Positions 59,198 to 64,000 of a stretch of DNA of 64,000 nt are shown here, one piece after another; position 1 is the first letter of the stretch; each line of letters opens with the position of its first letter. The DNA is taken from the NCBI RefSeq assembly GCF_030295425.1, contig NZ_AP027081.1:310001-374000 (forward strand). The letters run 5' to 3'. Position numbers and translations under genes: made by a program. The stretch is from Mesoterricola sediminis (GTDB lineage: Bacteria; Acidobacteriota; Holophagae; Holophagales; Holophagaceae). The notes beneath the pieces are model-generated. The model was not told where the DNA came from. It saw only the letters and a list, made by a program, of their open reading frames with translations, and made no database searches.

Positions 59198-60694
59198 ATG
59201 AAGCTCCCCATCGTGGCCCTGTGCGGGCGCCCCAACGTGGGGAAGTCCACCCTGTTCAATCGCCTGACCCGTTCCCGGGCGGCCCTGGTCCATGACCTGC
59301 CGGGCATGACCCGCGACCGGAGCTACGGGCGGGTGACCTGCCTGGACGAGGCCGGAGAGGCCGAGGAGGTCTTCCAGCTCGTCGACACCGGCGGCCTGGA
59401 CTTCGGCGGCGACGACATCATCACCCGGGGGATCACCCGCATCGCCGAGGGGGCCATGGAAGAGGCCCACGTCCTCCTCCTCATGGTGGACGCCCACGAC
59501 GGCTGGAACCCGGTGGACGCGGAGATCGCCGCCCGGATCCGGGCCAAGGGCAAGCCGGCCATCCTCGTGGTGAACAAGATCGACGGCGTGCGGGGCGGTT
59601 CCCCGGACGGCGCCTTCTACGAGCTGGGCTTCGACGAGATCCACGTGCTCAGCGCCAGCCACGGGGACGGCGTCCCCGAACTCCTCGCCGCCATCCGGGC
59701 CCGCCTCCCCTTCCACCGCACCCCCGAGGAGGCGGAGGCCCACGACCCCGCCGAGGAGCTGCGGTTCGCGGTGATCGGCCGGCCCAATGTCGGCAAGTCC
59801 TCCCTGGTGAACAAGCTCCTGGGCTACGAGCGCAGCCTCGTCAGCGACGTGGCCGGCACCACCCGCGACACCGTGGACACGGTCTTCCAGGCGGAGGACC
59901 GCATCTACCGCCTCATCGACACGGCGGGCATCCGGCGCAAGGGCAAGACCACCGAGGGCGCCGAGAAGCTCTCCATCCTCAAGGCCAAGCAGGCCATGGC
60001 CAGGGCCGACGTCTCGCTGCTGCTCGTGGACGCGGTGGAGGGCATCACCCACCAGGACGCCGTGATCGCCGGGTACGCCCACGAGGCCGGCGCGGCGGTG
60101 ATCATCGTCGTCAACAAGTGGGACCTGGTGGCCAAGGACACCTACACGAGCCTGGCCATGGAGGACCGGATCCGCCAGGACCTGGGCTTCCTCCAGCACG
60201 CTCCCATGATCTTCCTCTCCGCCATGACCGGCCAGCGGGTCACCAAGCTCTTCCCCCTGATCCACGACGTGGCCGAGGCCCACGCCCGCCGCGTTCCCAC
60301 GGGCCGGCTCAACGCCTTCCTCCGGGACGCCGTGGCGGCCTTCTCGCCACCGGCCGTGGACGGAAAGCTGCCCAAGCTCTACTTCATGACCCAGGTGGGC
60401 ACGCGGCCCCCCAGCTTCGTGGTCATCACCAACACGGACCGGGAGCTGCACTTCAGCTACCTGCGCTACCTGGAGAACCGCCTGCGCGAGCAGTTCGGCT
60501 ACCGGGGCACCCCCATCCGCATCGCCTGCCGCCGGCGGGGCGACGAGGAGGGCCGGGGCGCCGCCCGGGTCCGGAAGATCCTGGACCCCGGGGCGGGGCT
60601 GAAGCCGGGCCGCAAGGCCACCGGGGAAGGGGCCGCAGCGGCCCGGAAGCCCGCCGGCGGGCGGCGGCCGGGGCCGCGCACCCGCAAGCCCTGA
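59198..60694 (+). CDS. der: Ribosome-assembly GTPase Der (EngA)
   Basis: A 498-residue tandem GTPase. The first G domain has GRPNVGKS at 10-17, DTGGLDFGG and NKID. The second has GRPNVGKS at 194-201, VAGTTRDTVDT, DTAGIRRKGK and NKWDLV. The C-terminal KH-like domain contains PKLYFMTQVGTRPPSFVV and FGYRGTPIRI, then a basic Ala/Gly/Arg tail. Der acts in late 50S assembly. The ATG is set by the conserved start; an upstream frame adds 15 residues. Confidence 0.97.
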   Translation: MKLPIVALCGRPNVGKSTLFNRLTRSRAALVHDLPGMTRDRSYGRVTCLDEAGEAEEVFQLVDTGGLDFGGDDIITRGITRIAEGAMEEAHVLLLMVDAHDGWNPVDAEIAARIRAKGKPAILVVNKIDGVRGGSPDGAFYELGFDEIHVLSASHGDGVPELLAAIRARLPFHRTPEEAEAHDPAEELRFAVIGRPNVGKSSLVNKLLGYERSLVSDVAGTTRDTVDTVFQAEDRIYRLIDTAGIRRKGKTTEGAEKLSILKAKQAMARADVSLLLVDAVEGITHQDAVIAGYAHEAGAAVIIVVNKWDLVAKDTYTSLAMEDRIRQDLGFLQHAPMIFLSAMTGQRVTKLFPLIHDVAEAHARRVPTGRLNAFLRDAVAAFSPPAVDGKLPKLYFMTQVGTRPPSFVVITNTDRELHFSYLRYLENRLREQFGYRGTPIRIACRRRGDEEGRGAARVRKILDPGAGLKPGRKATGEGAAAARKPAGGRRPGPRTRKP

Positions 60695-60698
60695 TCCG

Positions 60699-61478
60699 TC
60701 AGAACGTGCTGGCGATGAGGCCGCCGTCCACCTGGAGGGAGGCGCCGGTGATGTAGCTGGCCCGCGCGCTGCACAGGAAGGCGATCGCGTCCCCCACCTC
60801 CTCGGGCTGGCCGAGGCGGCGGGCGGGGATCTCGGCGGCGGCCCGCGTGAAGTACTCCGCCTCGGTGATGCCCTCCTTCCGGGCCCGGACCTCGGCGAGG
60901 TGGAGCTGCCGGTCCGTCATGACGTGCCCCGGCAGGAGGGCGTTCACGGTGATCCCCTCCCCGCTGAACTCCTGGGCGAGGGTGCGGGTCAAGGCCGAGA
61001 GGCCGGCCCGGAGGGTGCTGCTGATGGTGAGCAGGGGCGTGGGCTGCTTGGCGACCAGCGAGGTGATGTGCACGATGCGCCCCCAGCCCCGCGCCCGCAT
61101 CCCGGGGAGGGCCAGGCGGCAGAGGCGGACGACGTTCATGAGGGTCGACTGGACGCCGCTTTCCCATTCGGCCTCGGTGAGATCGAGGAAGGTGGCCGCC
61201 GGGGGGCCCCCGGTGTTCGTGACCACGATGTCCACCTGGCCGAAGGCCTCCAGGGTGGCCTTGTACCAGGCCTCGATATCCGCCGGCCGGGTGAGGTCGC
61301 AGGGGAAGGCCAGGGCGGAGCCCCCCAGGACCGCCCGGGCCGCCTCCAGGGCGCCGGGGTCCCGCCCGCAGATGGACACCTTGCATCCCTCCCGCGCCAG
61401 GGCGGCGGCGGCGGCCCTGCCCAGGCCCTTGCTGCCGGCGGCGACCATGGCCACGCGGCCGTTGATTCCCAGATCCAT
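60699..61478 (-). CDS. Atypical short-chain dehydrogenase/reductase lacking the YxxxK motif
   Basis: A 259-residue Rossmann protein. The cofactor motif AAGSKGLG is at 13-20, NTGG at 88-91 and the expected catalytic Ser140 is in HITSLVAKQ. The Tyr and Lys that should be at about 153 and 157 are Ser and Arg (ISSTLRAGL). The C-terminus [20 protein letters not shown] and LQVDGG is the usual FabG-like end. The fold and cofactor site are intact; classic oxidoreductase chemistry is doubtful or uses other residues. GGGAGGTG precedes the ATG. It converges on der with four bases between. Confidence 0.82.
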   Translation of the reverse strand: MDLGINGRVAMVAAGSKGLGRAAAAALAREGCKVSICGRDPGALEAARAVLGGSALAFPCDLTRPADIEAWYKATLEAFGQVDIVVTNTGGPPAATFLDLTEAEWESGVQSTLMNVVRLCRLALPGMRARGWGRIVHITSLVAKQPTPLLTISSTLRAGLSALTRTLAQEFSGEGITVNALLPGHVMTDRQLHLAEVRARKEGITEAEYFTRAAAEIPARRLGQPEEVGDAIAFLCSARASYITGASLQVDGGLIASTF

Positions 61479-61649
61479 GGGGCACCTCCCGCCTCCAAGG
61501 TGCCACGGCCCCGGTCCGGGGGGCGGGAAAAAGGTGTTCCCGCGCCCGGCGCCCCGGCCCCGAAAAAATGCTTCCCCGGGCAGATGCCTCGGAAGACAAG
61601 GGCCGGATGCTCCGGTAGGCTGGGACCAGCCCCTTTCCCAGGATCCCCC

Positions 61650-63026
61650 ATGACGGAAGCCCTCTCCAAGTCCCTGCGCCATTCCGCGGCAGCCCGCTGG
61701 ATCTCCCTGGCGATCGTTTCCTTCTCCATGCTCTGCGGCTACTACGTGGCCGACGTGGCCTCGCCCCTGAAGCCCCTCCTGGAGCAGCAGCTGAAGTGGA
61801 CGAGCGCGGAATACGGGTTCTTCACGGGCGCCTACGCCTGGTTCAACGTCGCCATGTTCATGCTGATCATCGGCGGCATCCTCCTGGACAAGCTCGGAGC
61901 CCGGCTCACCGGCATCCTGGCCTGCATCCTCATGGTCGCCGGCTGCACCCTGAAGTGGTGGGCCGTCACCACCCACGTCCTGGACGGGGGGATGTTCTTC
62001 GGCACGAAGACCCAGGTCTGGGTCGCCGCCCTCGGCTACGCCGTCTTCGGGGTGGGCATCGAGATCGTGGGCGTGACGGCCACCAAGGTGATCGCGCGCT
62101 GGTTCAAGGGCTACGAGATCGCCCTGGCCATGGGGCTGCAGGTGGGCACCGCCCGCATCGGCACGAGCCTGGCCGTGGGCCTCGGGGGCCCCATCGCCGA
62201 GAAGTTCCACCAGTCGATCGGGGCCCCGATCCTGGTCGGCGTCGTCCTCCTCAGCTTCGGCCTGGTTGCGTACATCATCTACTGCGCCATGGACCGGCGC
62301 CTGGACGAGACCGAGGGCCTCATGGAAGGCCCCTCCGAGGAGGACGCCTTCCGCCTCTCCGACATCGCCGACATCCTGCGCATCCGCGGCTTCTGGTACG
62401 TGACCATCCTCTGCGCCCTCTTCTACTCGGGCGTGTTCCCCTTCATCAAGTACGCCCCCGACCTCATGGTCCAGAAGTTCGGCGTGCGGGAGAACCTGGC
62501 CGGGAGCATCCCGAGCATCCTCCCCATCGCCGCCATCCCCCTGACCTGGTTCTTCGGGTGGTACTACGACAAGAAGGGGAAGGGCGCCACCCTCATGGTG
62601 CTGGGCTCCCTCCTGCTCGTGGCGGTGCACTTCGTCTTCGCCGTGCCCTTCCTGAACAGCTGGGTGGTCGCCCTGGTGGCCACGATCTTCCTCGGGTTCG
62701 CCTTCGCCCTGGTGCCTTCCGCCATGTGGCCCTCCATCCCGCGGTTCATCCCCCACCGCCAGCTGGGGACCGCCTACGGCCTCATCTTCTGGACGCAGAA
62801 CCTCCTGGCCCTCTGGGTCGTGCCCTACCTCATCGGCTGGGTCCTGGACAAGTACTGCATCGTCGGCACCCGGGTCTCCCAGGCCGGGACCAGCCCCGCC
62901 TACAACTACGGCCTTCCCATGGCCATCTTCACCGTCCTGGGCGTCCTGGCCGTGGTCTTCGGCCTCCTGCTCAAGGCGGAGGACAAGGCCAAGGGGTTCG
63001 GGCTGGAACTGCCGAGCCGGGGCTGA
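61650..63026 (+). CDS. Major facilitator superfamily transporter
   Basis: A 458-residue polytopic protein with about 12 hydrophobic segments. The loop 2-3 motif is [14 protein letters not shown], matching the family G-x-L-x-D-x-x-G-x-R pattern. [20 protein letters not shown] is the next helix pair, and a central cytosolic loop ([13 protein letters not shown]) splits the two halves. The substrate is not evident; the organisation resembles anion or organic-acid antiporters. It is divergent from the SDR gene and converges on the rhodanese gene. Confidence 0.85.
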   Translation: MTEALSKSLRHSAAARWISLAIVSFSMLCGYYVADVASPLKPLLEQQLKWTSAEYGFFTGAYAWFNVAMFMLIIGGILLDKLGARLTGILACILMVAGCTLKWWAVTTHVLDGGMFFGTKTQVWVAALGYAVFGVGIEIVGVTATKVIARWFKGYEIALAMGLQVGTARIGTSLAVGLGGPIAEKFHQSIGAPILVGVVLLSFGLVAYIIYCAMDRRLDETEGLMEGPSEEDAFRLSDIADILRIRGFWYVTILCALFYSGVFPFIKYAPDLMVQKFGVRENLAGSIPSILPIAAIPLTWFFGWYYDKKGKGATLMVLGSLLLVAVHFVFAVPFLNSWVVALVATIFLGFAFALVPSAMWPSIPRFIPHRQLGTAYGLIFWTQNLLALWVVPYLIGWVLDKYCIVGTRVSQAGTSPAYNYGLPMAIFTVLGVLAVVFGLLLKAEDKAKGFGLELPSRG

Positions 63027-63029
63027 GGC

Positions 63030-63293
63030 TCAGAGGAGCCGCTGCCACGGGCCCGCGTTGACCACCCGGGCGAACCCGCTGCGCATCAGGAACTGCTGGA
63101 CCATCCCGCTCCGCGCCCCGCTGGCGCAGCATACGAGGAGCGGGCGGGCGGGGTCCAGCTCGCCGAGGCGGGCCTGGAGCTGGTCCAGGGGGATGTTGAA
63201 GCTGCCGGGGGCGTGCCCCTGCTCGAACTCCGCCGGGGTCCGGACGTCCAGCATGGGGGCGCCCGCCGCCTTCAGGTCATCGATCTCGTCCAT
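63030..63293 (-). CDS. Rhodanese-like single-domain protein
   Basis: An 87-residue protein with the rhodanese landmarks MLDVRTPAEFEQGHAPGSFN and the active-site loop CCASGARSG (Cys56 and Arg61 fit C-x-x-G-x-R). Single-domain rhodaneses carry persulfide sulfur; the partner is unknown. A tiny membrane ORF overlaps its start, suggesting a shared transcript. Confidence 0.88.
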   Translation of the reverse strand: MDEIDDLKAAGAPMLDVRTPAEFEQGHAPGSFNIPLDQLQARLGELDPARPLLVCCASGARSGMVQQFLMRSGFARVVNAGPWQRLL

Positions 63294-63390
63294 GCGCCCG
63301 TCCTCCCCTGAACCAGAACAGGACCAGTCTTATCACGAACAGGACCATGTATCCCAGGCATATGAAGATCATCGCCCTGCCAAGGTACAC
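63277..63390 (-). CDS. Candidate 37-residue single-span membrane protein
   Basis: The frame starts at GTG five bases after GGAGG and encodes MYLGRAMIFICLGYMVLFVI followed by RLVLFWFRGGRAHGRDR. Residues 7-27 form one hydrophobic helix with a basic C-terminal tail, consistent with an inside-positive tail. It overlaps the rhodanese start by 17 bases in another frame. The good ribosome binding site and strong hydrophobic content support it; it could be a chance ORF because it is so short. Confidence 0.5.
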   Translation of the reverse strand: MYLGRAMIFICLGYMVLFVIRLVLFWFRGGRAHGRDR

Positions 63391-63449
63391 GGGAGCCTCC
63401 TGCGGTTCCTTGAAGGTATCCTGAAGCGAACGGTTTGCGGAGGTGCGCC

Positions 63450-63968
63450 ATGGATGGACTGGAGGAGCGGGCCCGGGCCATCCGGCTCGTGTGCACGGAC
63501 GTGGACGGCGTGCTGACCACGGGGGCGCTCCACTACGGGACGGATCCCCGCCACACCAAGACCTTCAACGTCCGGGACGGCGCGGGCATCAAGTGGCTCC
63601 AGCGGTGCCGGATCCCGGTGGCCTTCATCTCCGGCCTGGACTCCCCCGCGACCGTGCACCGGGCCTGGGACCTGAAGGTGGAGGACTGCTTCGTCGGCCA
63701 CCTCGTGAAGGGGCCCGTGCTGGACCAGCTCTGCGCCAAGTACGGGGTGCGGCCGGAGGAGGTCGCCCACGTGGGGGACGACCTGGCGGACCTGCCCCTC
63801 TTCCGGCGGGTCGGCCTCGCCTGCTGCCCCCGGGACGCCGTCGCCGAGGTGCGGGAGGCCAGCCACTGGGTGGTGCCGGTGGACGGCGGCCAGGGTGTCT
63901 TCCGGGCCGTGGCCGAGGCGATCCTGAAAGCCCAGGGCCTCTGGGAAGGAATCGTGGCCTCGTACTGA
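63450..63968 (+). CDS. KdsC-type phosphatase (KDO 8-phosphate phosphatase)
   Basis: A 172-residue HAD hydrolase. Nucleophile motif DVDGVLTTG has Asp17 and Asp19; ISGLDSPATVHRAWDLKVED and HVGDDLADLPLFRRVGLACC complete the site. The small, cap-less C1 layout is that of KdsC, which makes KDO from KDO-8-phosphate for LPS inner core. Related small phosphatases act on other sugar phosphates, so the symbol is left blank. The ATG follows GGAGG. Its ADP-heptose counterpart RfaE2 lies earlier in the window. Confidence 0.85.
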   Translation: MDGLEERARAIRLVCTDVDGVLTTGALHYGTDPRHTKTFNVRDGAGIKWLQRCRIPVAFISGLDSPATVHRAWDLKVEDCFVGHLVKGPVLDQLCAKYGVRPEEVAHVGDDLADLPLFRRVGLACCPRDAVAEVREASHWVVPVDGGQGVFRAVAEAILKAQGLWEGIVASY

Positions 63969-64000
63969 ACTACAATGGCCCCACCGGAAGGAATGCCGCC

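Noticed and set aside
58953-59307. Open frames on the minus strand reading through both tRNA genes, giving peptides such as MTGSNRRHAACKAAALPTEL
   Set aside because: This is the familiar false translation of tRNA sequence; the tRNA cloverleafs explain the conservation.
63975-64000. A possible start of the next gene (ATGGCCCCACC...) at the right edge
   Set aside because: Only eight codons are visible and no well-spaced ribosome binding site precedes it. An LptC-like gene often follows kdsC, but this cannot be judged.

Overview
This window is from a high-GC, diderm (Gram-negative) chromosome. BamA, an OmpH/Skp-type chaperone, a TonB-dependent receptor, a Wzi-like outer-membrane protein and enzymes of KDO and heptose metabolism all point to an LPS-type outer membrane. 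Four features fit an acidobacterium, most likely of the Holophaga/Geothrix group: the Oar-like receptor with an N-terminal carboxypeptidase-regulatory domain, a DUF4097 protein, an F1Fo operon with two b-type subunits but no a or c gene, and the general gene content. The phylum is an inference; no 16S rRNA gene lies here.

Layout. Positions 1-6034 (minus strand) are an exopolysaccharide export block: PfkB sugar kinase, Wzi-like protein, a large multi-SLBB export protein, and the start of a WecA/MraY-type phosphosugar transferase cut by the window edge. Positions 6207-12891 hold an SPFH/SHOCT protein, an ArnA-type formyltransferase overlapping a PepSY-like gene, a transglutaminase/TPR protein, two coupled glycosyltransferases and the heptose-phosphate adenylyltransferase RfaE2. 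Positions 12951-31152 are the translation superoperon: an FmdB-type zinc ribbon gene, then str (rpsL-rpsG-fusA, no tuf), S10, spc with secY-adk-infA-rpmJ, and alpha (rpsM-rpsK-rpsD-rpoA-rplQ). It is almost gapless; the few gaps carry perfect hairpins that look regulatory.

Directly after the rplQ terminator lies the only clearly accessory stretch (31203-32546). It holds a decayed IS256-type transposase with one candidate terminal repeat, followed by a decayed GxxExxY gene bracketed by 39-bp inverted repeats.

Positions 32547-47002 carry purA, divergent clpC, bamA-ompH, convergent dut, a DUF4097 protein with two M16-like proteins that both lack the zinc motif, purC, a TPR protein and a metallo-beta-lactamase-fold hydrolase. 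A large TonB-dependent receptor (47066-50242) sits between two near-identical hairpins. The minus-strand operon atpF'-F-H-A-G-D-C fills 50517-56683. A DUF3857 protein with a degenerate transglutaminase core follows, then tRNA-Val and tRNA-Asp, der, an atypical SDR, an MFS transporter, a rhodanese-like protein with a tiny membrane ORF, and a KdsC-type phosphatase.

Most of the window is housekeeping. The most unusual items are the inverted-repeat GxxExxY cassette, the structured gap before rplE, the atpF product with a signal-peptide-like, histidine-rich N-terminus, and three protein families that have kept their fold but lost catalytic residues.
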